Below, one piece after another: positions 10,828 through 22,196 of a stretch of 64,000 nt of DNA (its first letter is position 1; each line of letters begins with the position of its first letter). Made by a program: the position numbers and the translations under genes. The notes below the pieces were generated by a model. The model had not been told where the DNA came from. It ran no database searches and saw nothing but the letters and a program-made list of their open reading frames with translations. This DNA is from Rhinopomastus cyanomelas. Its lineage: Eukaryota > Chordata > Aves > Bucerotiformes > Rhinopomastidae. The stretch spans positions 559,583 to 623,582 of the forward strand of contig VXBP01002360.1 in assembly GCA_013400115.1 (NCBI GenBank), given 5' to 3'.

Positions 10828-10893
10828 CATAGGATCATAGGATGTTGGGGTTGGAAGGGACCCAAAGAGATCATTGAGTCCAACCCCCCAATT
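10828..10893 (-). mobile_element. CR1 tail fragment, tail to tail with the family D copy
   Basis: CATAGGATCATAGGATGTTG then GGGACCCAAAGAGATCATTG. Only about 65 bp; its 3' terminus touches the 3' terminus of the plus copy. Confidence 0.82.
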
Positions 10894-11015
10894 CTGTAAT
10901 TTAAACGCAGCAGACACCTAGAAAAAAATGTATTTCAGACTTTAGCAGACCTTTAAAGTGTTTTTTGTTTTAAACAAGTATTGACACTTGGCTTTAATAG
11001 ATGGAACAACCGATC

Positions 11016-11357
11016 ACACAGAATGACAGAATGTTAAGGATTGGGAGGGACCTCAGAAGACCATCCAGTCCAATCCCTCTGCCACAGCAAGATCCCCTAG
11101 ATAAAGTCACACAGGAACATAACCAGGCTACTTTTAAATGTTTCCAGAGAAGGAGACTCCATAAGCCCACTGGGCAGAGCACAACTTCCAGTGCTCAGTC
11201 ACCTTCACTGGGAAGAAGGTCCTTCTCGTACTGATGTGGAACCTCCTCTGTTCCAGCTCACACCCATTGCCCTTGTCCTGTCATTAGATGCCACTGAGCA
11301 GAGCCTGGCTCCATCCTCCTGACACCCATCCCTTTGCATACTTAGCAACATTAAGGC
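11016..11357 (-). mobile_element. CR1 family A 3' end, about 340 bp
   Basis: CACAGAATGACAGAATGTTA tail, GCACAACTTCCAGTGCTCAG, CTGATGTGGAACCTCCTCTG, TCCATCCTCCTGACACCC and the ACTTAGCAACATTAAG box. Confidence 0.92.
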
Positions 11358-11671
11358 AGCAGATAGCTGCTGCCAGTTTGAAGGGCTTCCAGGGACAATG
11401 AAAAGCAGCAGCCCAATTCAGGGATAGCAGCTTTCCTGGGGGAGCTAACCTCGATCGTGTGTATAGTCAGAGGGCAGTCTCGGCAGCGGCGCTTTTAGGC
11501 ACTCTGACCGTGATTTTTCCCTTTAATAAAGTCACATATTTATAAACATTAATAAAGCAACTCCAATAGAAGATACTAAGCCATCAGCAAATGTAACATG
11601 AGAAGGACCTGGAATTCAAGCAACCATCTAAAATTATGGGACTGTGTGACTGGTTTCCTATCTCTGAGCAG
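11358..11671. other. Unique sequence
   Basis: AT-rich toward the 3' side (TTTATAAACATTAATAAAGC). Nothing gene-like is seen. Confidence 0.4.
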
Positions 11672-11752
11672 TAGAATCATAGAATCATCAGGGATTGGAA
11701 GGGACCCCAAAAGATCATCTAGTCCAATCCCCCTGCCAGAGCAGGCTCACCT
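11672..11752 (-). mobile_element. CR1 family A tail fragment
   Basis: TAGAATCATAGAATCATCAG, then CCAATCCCCCTGCCAGAGCA. About 80 bp, severely 5'-truncated. Confidence 0.88.
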
Positions 11753-11766
11753 CACTGGAGAAGCCA

Positions 11767-11865
11767 TGGAATCAGAATCACTCAGGTTGGAAAGAACTAT
11801 CATCCAGTTCCAACTCCCCCAGCACAGACAGGGACACCCACCCTAGACCAGGCTGGCCAGAGATT
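11767..11865 (-). mobile_element. CR1 family F tail fragment
   Basis: GAATCAGAATCACTCAGGTT, CCAGTTCCAACTCCCCCAG and CTAGACCAGGCTGGCCAGA. Separated from the previous copy by about 14 bases. Confidence 0.8.
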
Positions 11866-13407
11866 ATTTATCTGAGGGTTTTCTTTCTTCGCTGGAAGGC
11901 ATTTCCCTTTGTAGCCAGTCTCCCTTCTTGCCCTTTCCTTTCATACAACAAACTGTTTTCCTCTAGCAGCGAGGCCCCTTCCAACCTGTAAGTTTCTGTG
12001 ATCTGTGGTATTGAAATGAAATGGAACCCTGTCTGGCAGCCTCTCAGAAAGGCAGAGATGGTGGGAGGATGTTGGAGCTCGTAGCCAAACCTCGTGCCTA
12101 ACATTTTCCATTCTTTTCTCATAACTTTTTGGTGTTTTCTTAGTGCTTTTTATTTTTCTGAAAAACATGACCTCAAAATTCATAGTGAGAAGCCAAACTA
12201 CATCCTCATAATGGAGGAAGAGAAAGGTTCTAGAGCACGGAGGCAGAGGAATCGAGCCAGATTTCACTCTCCTTCAGTAGATTTTATTTCAAATGGTGAA
12301 AAAACTATAATCCTGGAATTTCTCCAGATTTCTGAGGATTTCAGTGAGCAGCCAATGTTTCCTATGAACTGCCTGCAGCGATTCCAAGAGGGAGCTCTGC
12401 ACTCTTACAACCAAAAAAAGGTCAAATTTATACTAATAGTGCTGGTGCCTGGGTATCTGTTGTACAGCTGTTTGTACCTACGTGCACTCCGCTGCTGGAA
12501 CTGGCTAGAAAGAGCTTGTGCTGTGCTTTTTCTCTCATTCTTTTTTCTCTCCCTTCACGTCTCATAATTTCTCTCCTCTATTTTTTTAATCATGTTCTCC
12601 CTCTCCCACAACCCTCCTCAACTGAATTTTATTGCTGGTGTTGAACCACAGGATTAGGTTGCAGAGCTTTGGTGTCAAAAAGCTGCCTCTTTAAAAAAAA
12701 AAGCAGTAAAAAAATAAGCAAGATAGAGCAAGACCCCCTTCCCAAACTCCCTACCCTATAAAAATTCCATGTAGAGCTCTCGAAGGATTTATCTCATCTC
12801 GCATCGCACATCACACTTGCAGACAGGCACCTGCCAAGCCTGTGCTCACGTCCATGAAGGAAAAGTTGGACTTGTCTGCAGTGAAAGCCCCTAACAACAA
12901 CGCTACCCTTTGTGTTTTGGCAGCTGACGAGCACGCGCTTCACGGGGACTGCATTTGGGATCTGCCTTTCCCAGGTCTGGGTGCGCTGCAGTGACAGCGT
13001 GAGGAAATCCCTAACACCACATGCTGTGCGAGAGGAGGACAAAGAGCCCCTTTCTCTAGGGCTCTTGGCCTCCTGCAACGTCTCTGCGGAGGAAAACGAG
13101 CTGCAATCTGGGCTCTGCTTTCTGGGACTGAGAAACTTGGAATGATTCCCCTGTAAATCAACACTGCAATTGGAGGGTAAAGCAAGCCCGTGGGCCCTCT
13201 TTTCTGAGCCAAACGGGTTTTGTCAAATGCTGCTGAAGGCAATTTTCTCGTAACAGTGGGGACTGACTTTTCTTCAGCTCCTGCAGATACTGAATCACCT
13301 CTGCTACCCTTTTCCCTGTCAGGGAGTTGGGAAAAAACCAACCAAAGCCAAGAACAAACAACATTCTTTCAAGTTTTGCATTCATACAAGAGATTGTGCT
13401 GTTGTCA
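11866..13407. other. 1.5 kb CR1-free unique DNA
   Basis: An open frame of 157 codons (12094-12567) has a hydrophobic C-terminal part but no recognisable domain, Kozak context or splice sites, so I do not call it. An A-rich patch lies at 12692-12720. Confidence 0.45.
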
Positions 13408-13965
13408 CAGGATCACAGCCTGGTGGGGCTGGAAGGCACCTCTGGGGATCCTCCAGTGCAGCCCCCTGCCAGAGCAGGGGGCACAAGATCATCTCCAGGG
13501 GAGGTTGAACCTCTCCAGAGCAGAGACCCCACAACCTGTCTGGGCCACTCTCAGACTCAAGAAGTTTTTCCTCATGGAAGTTCAGGTGGAACTTCCCAGG
13601 TTCCAGCTTGTGTCTGTTGCTCCTTGTTCTGTTGCTGGGCACCACTGAGTAGAGTCTGGCCCCATCCTCCTGCCTCTGTGCTTTAGCTATTGGTCAGCAT
13701 CAATCAGATCACTTGTGGCTGTAGAACAGCAGCTCAAAGTTCTTCAGCCTTTCCTCAGCACAGAGATGCTCCAGTCCCTCAGCATCTTCACAGCGTCCAC
13801 TGGAGTCTCTCCAGTAGCTTCTTTCTCTCTTCAAATGGAGAGCCCAGAACTGGACCCAGCACTCTGGATGTGGCCTCAGCAGGGCAGAGCAGATGGAGAG
13901 GAGAGCTTCCCTCAGTCTGCTGGCCACAGTATGTTGTCTTTTGTGGCTGATGCTTGTGATGCACC
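13408..13965 (-). mobile_element. CR1 older family A relative, about 550 bp
   Basis: CACAGGATCACAGCCTGGTG tail, CCTCCAGTGCAGCCCCCTGC, TTGAACCTCTCCAGAGCAGA, CTCAGCCTTTCCTCAGCACA-like box, CCAGAACTGGACCCAGCACT and GGCAGAGCAGATGGAGAGG. More diverged than typical family A copies here. Confidence 0.85.
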
Positions 13966-14537
13966 TCGTGTGCGGAGGCATCACATTTAGGATGAGCTCC
14001 ACAGAGACACTGTAGAGGAAGGCATTTCCTCACCCCCAAGAAGGTGAACTGCACAGTAAGAGCCAAACCGTGAGTCAAGCTGGGAGAAACAATCAAGTAG
14101 TGGTTTAGTTGTCGGCACGAAGAGCATTCTGATTCTATTACTTCATCCAGTAATGAGATTGTAAATCATAGATAGGGCAGTGGAAAAAGTCTGGGTGTTA
14201 TTTTTGGGTGATGCATGTTCAGTCGAGGGTTCACAGAAAACGCTGTTGAGAAACTGCAGAAGTTCTAGAGCCAAGGCATGGCAGCAAAATTATTATGGTC
14301 TGGAAGGACTGACTTGGGAGGAAAATGTGAAGTGATAACGTAACGGTCTGCAGGAGCTGGAGCATGTGAGTGCCAAAGGAGGAGAGGAATGTCTGTGACG
14401 TAAAGGAAGCACTACAAGAATGAATAAGCTGAAAAATCTAGAGGAAGTGTAACCATGAGAATGCAAAATGCTGTAAAGTAGGCTCTCAGGCTGGAGCAAT
14501 GTCTGAAGCACTCGGCACAGGAACCAGCATGGACATT
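13966..14537. other. Unique sequence, purine-leaning on the plus strand
   Basis: No exon or intact repeat is seen. Some words resemble very old LINE sequence, but I cannot support a family. Confidence 0.35.
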
Positions 14538-14642
14538 GGGATAGGATGGAATAGGATGGAATTACCCTCTTCTGTTCTGGTCTAATCTAGTCTAATCTAT
14601 TTTATTCTATTCATTTCTATTCCATTCTTTTCTATTCTATTC
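14538..14642 (+). repeat. Pentanucleotide-like array, GGATA/ATTCT type
   Basis: GGATAGGATGGAATAGGATG is followed by TCTAATCTAGTCTAATCTA and ATTCTATTCATTTCTATTCC. The two halves are of opposite strand composition. It directly precedes a CR1 tail and resumes after it (14771-14805). Confidence 0.8.
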
Positions 14643-14777
14643 CACAAGGAGCAATGGGTGTGAGCTGCAACAGCGAGGGGTCCACAGAATTGGTCTAGGT
14701 GATCCTGCTCTGGCAGGGGGATTGGACTAGATGATCTTTTGAGGTCCCTTCCAATCCCTAACGTTCTGTGATTCTAT
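14643..14777 (+). mobile_element. CR1 family A tail with internal deletion, inside the ATTCT array
   Basis: CAAGGAGCAATGGGTGTGAG jumps after GGGGTCCACA to GGTCTAGGTGATCCTGCTCT and ends CCTAACGTTCTGTGATTC. About 140 internal bases are missing compared with full family A. Confidence 0.88.
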
Positions 14778-14874
14778 TCCATTCCCATCCTTTCCATTCT
14801 GTTTTTATATCTGAACCTTGTAGACCCCCTTCTGCCGCAATGACTTTCTACCCTCAAGACTTGGGTGTTGTGCT

Positions 14875-14891
14875 GTTGATGATGATGATGA
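14875..14891 (+). repeat. Short GAT microsatellite
   Basis: TTGATGATGATGATGAG, four to five trinucleotide units. Confidence 0.7.
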
Positions 14892-15649
14892 GCTGTGCTG
14901 TGACAGGCTGTGTAAAAGCCGTAAAGACCTAACGGGTGACATCAGTCGCCTCTTCTGTCCAATTACCCACAGAAATGTCATGATGACGAGACACGAATTT
15001 TAAAGCGAGAAACAAGGGAAGAAGGTGGGAAGAGATTTGAGGAGCGTGAATCAGGTAAATAAATATCAAGGGTAATGGGATGTCATCAGTGGACAGGAAG
15101 GCAGCAAAGAGAATTGTGTAGGTGAAAACGTGGCACGTTGTAGGTACTGAAGGAACTACAACTCATTTCAGGGTGGGGTGTGGTCAGTGAGAAACCAAAT
15201 ATTTATATGGCAACACTGCAGCTTGGTAACGGGGCGGAGGAAGTGGAGATGATAGGGGAAATGAAACTAGACGGGGAGGAGGAACGTGGGGTAGGAATCC
15301 TGACTGGAATATAGGTAAAGAGAGGCATGACTTCTTCAAAACCCCTTCATGGTAAGAGTTAGGATAGAGCTGCCACACAGAGTGATGACCCTCAGACATT
15401 CCCAGGTTTCATAGCTAATGCATTTCTTCATGGGTTGTTGCCTGAATTAGAAAAGGGCTGATGTTTAGCTTGGTTTGAGTTCGTAACAAAACGTGCTGCA
15501 ATGAGGATCTGGAAGAGCTTTCCACAGGAAATAGTTGTGACTTGAATGATGGTGGCTTGGTCTGCTGTAAACTGGGGGAAGCAGATCTGTAAATAGGGCC
15601 TCAGTTGTGAGAGATTTGAATTAAATGTGCAATGTAAAAGGAATGTAAG

Positions 15650-15705
15650 TATCACAGAATGGCCAGGAAGGGACCTTAAAGAGCATCTAGAGAAAAACCT
15701 TGGAA
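15650..15705 (-). mobile_element. CR1 tail remnant
   Basis: TATCACAGAATGGCCAGGAA then GGGACCTTAAAGAGCATCTA. Only about 55 bp. Confidence 0.7.
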
Positions 15706-17395
15706 GTGGAGGGTTGGCCAAAGATGATGACCTGTTGTCGTCACGTGGCAGAACTGGATCATCATGCAGGAAGGCTGGAATTCATTGAGGACTGGTGTCA
15801 TAGGAATGGGCTGAAATTCAGCAGTGAAGCAGAGAAAAGCACTTAGTGGAGAGACTAGTCACAGAACTATCCTGAGTTCCTGGGAGCTATGAGTCAAAGC
15901 ATTTCTAGAGGTGGTAGGTGTGCAAACAAGTGACTGGAGCTTGGAGAGGTGCAAGAGGGACAAGTAGGATGCTTAAGGGAATGGGGACACTCAGGAGAAA
16001 TTCGTGTTCTTTGGCTTAGAATGGCAAGTGGAAAAGGAGATCCTGCTCTCTGCACATGAACGAGGAGGATAACCACTGCTGAGAGATGACATCTTAAGCC
16101 AAAGAATATAAGATCAAAGAGCCAGAGGTGCTGGTGACTGCACAGAGTCTGAAAATGAGAGCAAGAAGGCTCTGGAGGAGCCCTCCCTTAGAAACAGTCC
16201 ATAGCATTCATGGAATTTCAAGATAGGGATCAGAATAACACGAAAACTCACTGTTGTGTCTGCTTGCACAGGGAATTACTTTGGAAGAATCTTCCCAAGC
16301 TTGGTCTGAAGGTGTGTTTGATCTTTGTGAGCAGTCAGTCCCTGGTTCCTCTCTCCAGTTCCCTTAATCTGCAGTGCAGGAACAATTCAGCTTTTCCACA
16401 CAAACACTCTTGTCAGTCAACGTTTCCCAGGGCTCTTCTTTCTGGCCACAGCAGTGGACTTAATCACATGTTGGGTGGCTTGAGCAGCATTCCCAGTAGT
16501 AGCTGAGGAGAAGCAAAGACTTCTTTCACCTCTGTCACTTCTGTGGGAATGACTGTAGGCAAAACAAATCATCTAATTTTATTTGGGAGGTAAAATGAAA
16601 GAGTTCAAATGGGCTGCCATCTTTTCAGGAGGTATAAACCATGAACTAGGGGTTTCATTTTATAGGACTCCATCACTGCTCACCTCCTCCTCCTCTGTCA
16701 TACTGGGGCTTGGAATCAGATGGTTCCACTGGGACTTGGACCCAGGACTTTCTGCTTGCGAAGATGCCTCGGTTCCCACAGACGTGCGGCACTCAGCCCT
16801 TCTCGTAACCCTAACCACCCCAACCCAGATACAATCAGCAGTTAATTTTCAAAACTGATCACTAATTTGAAACTTGAGTTTTCCAGGGTCTTTGCTTGAG
16901 CTGTAAGTACAACATGCTTTCTGTACCTGACACCGTGAGAAATCCCCTTGGGACAAAATAATCCCAACCAGGATATCCCCCATCTCCCAGCTGTTCTACG
17001 TGAAGTCACTCTGAGGCACCCCAAGCATAACTTGCACTGAGGATGCGATGGCTGAGTTTTGTACCTCAGCATCACTGTTCTGAGTGATTGGAGCAGGCAG
17101 AAATCCAGCTCTAAACACTTTCCTCCACAGACCAAGCTCTCTATCAGCTCTCTGATGTACTTAATCTCACGTTATCGCATGGAGGCACTTCGATAGTCTC
17201 AGCGTCTAAGTTTATGGCCTGTCTGGAGTGGCTGAAGCTGCCTGGAATTCTGATGTGTGAGCAGCGATACGAAGATGCATCACAGAGGAAATATTTGACA
17301 GAGGAAAATACTGGAATGATCCAGGATGGTGGCAAGGAGCCTTGAAATAAGGAGGATGGATAAATAGGAGTGGGGATAGATCATGGTACTTGGGC

Positions 17396-17623
17396 TCAGG
17401 GAGGGTTAGGTTGGATGTTAGGAAGCCCTTCCTCATGGGAAAGATGATCAGAGCCTGGAATGGACTGCCTGGGGCAGTGGTGGACTCCCCATCCGTGGAG
17501 GTGCTGAAGGACAGCCTGGCTGTGGCCCTTAGTGCCCTGGTCTTGCTGGTTGTGGTGATGTTAGGTCCTGGGCTGGGCTGGATGAGCTCAGAGGGCTTTT
17601 CTGGCCTCAATAATTCTGTGATC
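17396..17623 (+). mobile_element. CR1 family B 3' end
   Basis: CTCAGGGAGGGTTAGGTTGG start, CCTTCCTCATGGGAAAGATG, GGAGGTGCTGAAGGACAGCC, and tail CCTCAATAATTCTGTGATC. Confidence 0.93.
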
Positions 17624-18207
17624 AATAGTGTGGCCGGCAGGACTGGGGCGATGATTGTCCCTACCCCGGGCACTGTTGAGGCCACTCCTCAAACACTGGT
17701 AAGAAAAATTTCCACTCTGCTCTCCATTAAAAATTTCAGTTCCTTCTGTGAAAAAACCCTCCTCGACTCAGTTGCTTTTAATTCATAGGCAGTTGGTTTC
17801 ATTGAGAGCAAACAAAAATAGATGAAATGTTCTTGTGAGCATCCAAGTTGCTGCAATGGGGAATTCAGCGGTTTAGTGTTTATAAATAGTGGCTGCATTC
17901 TTCGCGTGGATCCGCATAGCAGGAGGGTTCAGTCATGCTTACAGCTGCTGCATCCAGACACGAGAACAGTTGGGTTTGTTGGGTTTGTTTGATTTAGTTC
18001 TCTGCAGTCCAAGTATAAAGTTGTGGTTTAATATAGACCTTCAGTCACTTTCTCGTGTCCAGGAGAAATAGGTAATTTTTTTATTACCTATTTTGAATTG
18101 AATTCACCCAGATCCTTTCTGGATCTTTGTCGTTGAATGTCCCGTGAACATGTTTTTAATGTTGTTTGTATGTCCCCTGAACCTAAATGGTTTCTAAATC
18201 CAAGTTT
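17624..18207. other. Unique sequence
   Basis: No feature recognised between two CR1 copies of opposite strand. Confidence 0.4.
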
Positions 18208-18350
18208 CATAGAATCATCTGTGAAACCCCTCATCATCAGGATTGGTAGGGACCTCCAAAGGTCGTCGATAGTCCAGCCCCTCCTATCTGATCAGGAGTT
18301 ATGTCTGTGTACCCTTTGGATGTCTCCACTGGCAGGTTATCCAGGTCATT
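18208..18350 (-). mobile_element. Diverged CR1 tail fragment
   Basis: CATAGAATCATCTGTGAAAC, then ATCAGGATTGGTAGGGACC and a CTCCACTGGCAGGTTATCC segment. Internally rearranged. Confidence 0.6.
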
Positions 18351-18774
18351 TGACCTAAAACAGTCCTCAGAAAGTCAAACCCATATATTACTCCCTTCCT
18401 TGGTGCAGTATCTATCGTAGAATCAACACTGAAGCATAGAGTCATGCGTGAAGAGGCGTTCAGGTTGGCCTTGATTCCAAGAAGTGTTTCATGTATGCTT
18501 GAGGAGGGGGTGTCCAGGTATGCATGTTTGTGAGGGGGGCCAAGTAATGAAGCTGCTCTTCGATGGTTCTGAGAAAGGGTGGAAACCGCTAGGTCATCGT
18601 TTCAGTTGCTTGAGTGTTGGGCGCTGTAGTGTCCGATAAGCGTTACCCAGCTGGTTGTTGCTCTCCAGGGTTCAGCAAGTTGCGGTGTCACGCTCACCAA
18701 GCAGCTTTGAGACAGAGGCCCCCTTAATTTAATTCAATTCATCACAATGAGTGAGACTGCCGTGGTAGAGCTCT
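18351..18774. other. Unique or decayed sequence
   Basis: Contains isolated CR1-like words (TAGAATCAACACTGAAG) but no copy that I can delimit. Confidence 0.35.
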
Positions 18775-19040
18775 AACTGCTCCATACAAGAGGAAACAGC
18801 CTCAAGTGGCACCAGGGGAAGGTTTAGGTTGGCCGTCAGGAAATCTCTTTTCCTGACAAGAGTGTCCAGGGGTTGGAACAGTTTGCCCAGGGAGGGTGTA
18901 GAGTTGCTGTCCCTGGAGGTGTTTGAAAAATGAGTAGCTAGTGCACTTGAGGCCATGGTCTAGGGGTTAGGGAGCTGTTGGGATGAGGGCTGGACTTGAT
19001 GATCCTGAAGGTCCTTTACAGCCATAATGGTTCTATGATT
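18775..19040 (+). mobile_element. Older CR1 (family G) 3' end
   Basis: CAGCCTCAAGTGGCACCAGG, AGTTTGCCCAGGGAGGG, GGGGTTAGGGAGCTGTTGGG and AATGGTTCTATGATTAAG tail. Confidence 0.85.
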
Positions 19041-19044
19041 AAGA

Positions 19045-19157
19045 GAGTAGATGTGGCCCTGGGGAACAGGGTTTAGTGGGCAGGGTGGAGTTGTGTTGGT
19101 GGTTGGACTGGATGATCTTGGAGATCTCTTCCCAGCCTCAATGGTTCTGTGATTCTA
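19045..19157 (+). mobile_element. CR1 tail fragment in tandem with the previous
   Basis: GAGTAGATGTGGCCCTGG, GGTTTAGTGGGCAGGGTGG, GGTTGGACTGGATGATCTTG and CCTCAATGGTTCTGTGATTC. It starts about five bases after another same-strand tail. Confidence 0.82.
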
Positions 19158-20117
19158 GATCTACAGGGACAAAAGCCATTGTTCTGGAGCTGCTCTGGTG
19201 TAGAGCCATAAGTGGGGTTTTGGAATCTGAACCCCAAATTTTCAAGAATCAAGTTGCATTGACTTTTCCATCTGTTGGCTCTACAAAGCCTTTGGTTGCT
19301 ATGGCAAGGTAGATTCTTCAGAAGAAACCTCACAGGGTGTTTTTTCTCCCTAGCTGGGCTCTTTTTACAGTGAAAGCAAATGGCCTTTACGTCATCTAAC
19401 TTCCTTTTGCTGGGTTCATTCTGTCCAGCCTTACAAACCGCAGGAGTATTCAGCTGAACAAATGGGAAGTCCAAAATCTGAGAGCTCTTTGTTGAAGATA
19501 AGAGAGTTCTTTGTGAGATAATGTTGAACATAAGTACACAGTGTAAACCAACCAAACCATCCGAACGCTCTCCTCCGATGCAGAACGCATTCAGGTTGAC
19601 ATTTGCAGCAAGAAATTTTGTAGTGGAGTGAACAATTGAGGAGAACAAATAAGAAAAGGGGAAGGAAAGGGAGGGGAACTGAGACACAAAAAGCAGTCAG
19701 AGAGGAAAAGTTGTAGTTCATCAATCTCTGTTGCAGTTGAATAGACGGAGTCTATGAATGAAGCTCTAATGGCTGGCGGGACGCGGCTGATCTGCGTTAT
19801 TTTCCCATAAACAGTATTTGAAGACAACGTAATTGAGAACTTGCTGAAGGCCTGGAAGCATTTAAACAAAAAAATAGGAAGGCAAAGTGAGTTTTAAATT
19901 GTTTTCCATCTAGAATATCACAATGCTTTAATAAAACACAATCCCAGTGTTTATTTTCAAGCTGATTTCCCCATCCCTGGGGTATGATTTGACATCGGGC
20001 TTTGCTACCCTTTTCCCACTAAAAGAGTGAAAGGATCTGCCACATCTTCCATGGATACGCAGAGTTTTCTGGGAGAGGGCTGGGGCTGCCCTGCTCTTCT
20101 TAAAAGCAGCAGCTGGT
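19158..20117. other. Unique sequence, 0.96 kb
   Basis: A 204-codon minus frame (19073-19687) crosses a CR1 tail and shows no protein family, so it is not called. No other feature is visible. Confidence 0.45.
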
Positions 20118-20630
20118 CATGAGTTTTTGTAATATAATGAGTTTTTTAATATGAGGTTTTATAATATTATGAGTTTTTAATCATGTAATGTAGGAGGGTT
20201 TATAACATAACAGGAGGCTTTATAATATGAGGTTTTTGTAATATATGATAGGATAAACACTCATTATAAGAGGTTTGGTAATCATAGAATCACAGAACAT
20301 TAGGGGTTGGAAGGGACCTTGAAAGATCATCTAGACCAGTCCCCCCACCACAGCAGGATCCTCTAGATCCAGTCACACAGGAACATGTTCAGGTGGGTTT
20401 TAAACATCCCCGGAGAAGGAGACTCCACAACCTCCTTGGGCAACCAGCAGTTTTTATAATATAATGAGGGGGTGTAGGAGTTTTTATAGTATAATGAGGG
20501 AGCATTTATAATATAATGAGGGTTTATAATAGAAGAGGTTTTATAATAGAATCAATTTTTATATTGTAGGAATATTTATAATATATAGGAGTTTTAGTAA
20601 TATAGGAGTTTTTATAATATTATGAGTTTA
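20118..20630 (+). repeat. AT-rich minisatellite of GAGTTTTTATAATATAAT type, split by a CR1
   Basis: Degenerate units of 16-28 bases such as TTTATAATATAATGAGGG recur on both sides of a minus CR1 (20282-20446). Copies vary in length and sequence, so the array is old or slippage-prone. Confidence 0.88.
20282..20446 (-). mobile_element. CR1 family A 3' end inserted in the AT minisatellite
   Basis: TCATAGAATCACAGAACATT, CACCACAGCAGGATCCTCTA and ACATCCCCGGAGAAGGAGAC, stopping at GGGCAACC. The array resumes at TTTTTATAATATAATGAGG. Confidence 0.92.
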
Positions 20631-21609
20631 ATAACAGCAGGAACAGTGCAAAAGCATCCAGCCTCAAGAGTCTGTAGGAATCACTTGAGCAAAAGTTGTG
20701 AACATGACCAGAGGATATTTCACCCCTAGAGCAGCCCGTGCACGTTCACCGTACGCACGGGTATCCTCACCGCAGTCACACGTGTTCAGGCAGTGCTGCA
20801 CCAGAAAGAGAAACACGGTCTGACTAATTGAGAGAGAGAAGAACAAAACAACTGTAAAATGGGAATCCCATGGAAAAATTTCAAGAGGAGGCTGTTTTCT
20901 TGGCTCACTTGTTTATTTAGTGTTTTGCTCTTTAATCAGTAGGAGAATAAACGTTACTGGAAAAGACTTTATATGTGAAATGTGGTGCAGAAAGCAAACG
21001 GCTGGAGCAGAGAGCGGTTGATGAGGAAGGAAACTGAAGCCCACAGAGCAACCAGCAGTGTGCATTTCTGTTTTTATGATTGATAGCTGACTGCAAATGA
21101 GAGTCTGGTTCACACATGGTCTGATTTATGGCTTAGACCACACCACTGTCTGAACTACTCGGTTTCTTTGCTCCTGTTGATTTGGTGACAGTCTTTTCTA
21201 ACCCCACGTTTACACAGTGACATTTGTGTTCTATTTCCTGCTCCCAAACATAAATATTTTCATTTTCTACCATCCGATTCCAAACGGCTCCAGACTGATT
21301 CAGCTGTTTCATTCAGCTCAACATCTTGCTCAGCTCAGCATTATCTTGGCTCCCAAGGCACAATCAGCACTTCCTTGACTGTTTGTCATTACAGCCAAAG
21401 CATTGCAATTGTTTTTCCCTGATGGCTTGCACAGAAGCAAGACCAAAATTTTGATAGCATTGAGAGACTTGTCTACTACTACTTGGTGTAGATGCCTAAT
21501 GTGCACTTTGGTAGTCCAGGTAGGATTAAGCTGACCTTCATATTCTCTAATATTTTCTCTCATAATTAAACCTGAAAATCCTGAGTGGACTAATTCAATG
21601 AGAGGATCC
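20631..21609. other. Unique sequence, about 1 kb
   Basis: Holds a short inverted repeat CCCGTGC/GCACGGG (20735-20761, 13-base loop). No exon is recognised. Confidence 0.4.
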
Positions 21610-21805
21610 CTCTATCTACCTACTACTACTGTCTACCTACTACTACCTATGTAGTACTCTCTACCTACTATTATCTGTCTAGTACTCTCTACCTGTCTCT
21701 CTCTCTTTATCTACCTACTATCTATCGAGTACTATCTGCCTAGTACTATTTATCTACCTACTACTCTCTCTCTCTCTCTCTACTACTGTTATCTATCTAC
21801 TACTA
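21610..21805 (+). repeat. Complex CTAC/CTA/CT microsatellite
   Basis: Runs of CTACCTACTACTACT, TAGTACTCTCTACCT, CTCTCTCTCT and TCTATCTACTACT are interleaved over about 195 bases, a compound pyrimidine-rich array. Confidence 0.9.
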
Positions 21806-22196
21806 ATTGCAAAGTAGGAGAAGTTCCTTCTTCCAAAGACATATTCAGGGCTAAATTCAGGAGCCCCGGAAAACTGCTTGGAATCTCCATTTGCAAGTTG
21901 TTTTGTCTCCTAGAGGGCTTTGTCAAGTTTACACTCAGCAGCTGCTGCTCTTTGTATTATAACTGGAGTAGTGAAACCTGAGCTGGCTGAGAGCATCAGC
22001 CATGGAGTTAGACATTGTGAACCTCCTATATAAGGGGTCTGCTCTCATTGTTGCTGCAGTTACCAGCTGTTTTCTTCCCAGACTCATGCAATAAATAACC
22101 AGTGTGATGGAAAAGCCCACGATGAAGCTGTTATAAAAATCATGGCAAAAAAGGACTGTGTAGATGCTCCAAAATTAGATGTTTTCATATGCTAGG
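21806..22196. other. Non-CR1 block with an LTR-like promoter and polyA arrangement
   Basis: A TATATAAGG box (22027-22035) lies 63 bases before AATAAA (22090-22095), a spacing seen in retroviral LTRs. No TG/CA ends or direct repeats were found, so no element is called. Confidence 0.2.

Larger units (their letters stand above)
14806..17395. other. 2.6 kb with little recent CR1
   Basis: Apart from the tiny CR1 tail at 15650-15705 I see no intact repeat. 15190-16170 is purine-rich on the plus strand and may be decayed LINE, but the match is too weak to name. No exon is supported. Confidence 0.4.

Noticed and set aside
12094..12567. 157-codon plus frame with a hydrophobic end
   Set aside because: The hydrophobic residues come from a T-rich stretch. 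No signal, domain, Kozak context or exon boundaries were found.
12924..12972. Possible short exon after TTTGTGTTTTGGCAG
   Set aside because: Weak acceptor, weak donor (CAG/GTCTGG) and no recognisable product.
13966..16170. Possible ancient LINE or ERV remains
   Set aside because: Purine bias and scattered CR1-like words are suggestive, but no alignment can be defended by eye.
17390..17788. 132-codon frame with RLDVRKPFLMGKMIRAWNGL-type sequence
   Set aside because: Translation of a family B CR1 3' region, seen again at 2947 on the plus strand and mirrored at 8.6 kb.
19073..19687. 204-codon minus-strand frame
   Set aside because: It runs into a CR1 tail at its 3' end and shows no conserved domain.
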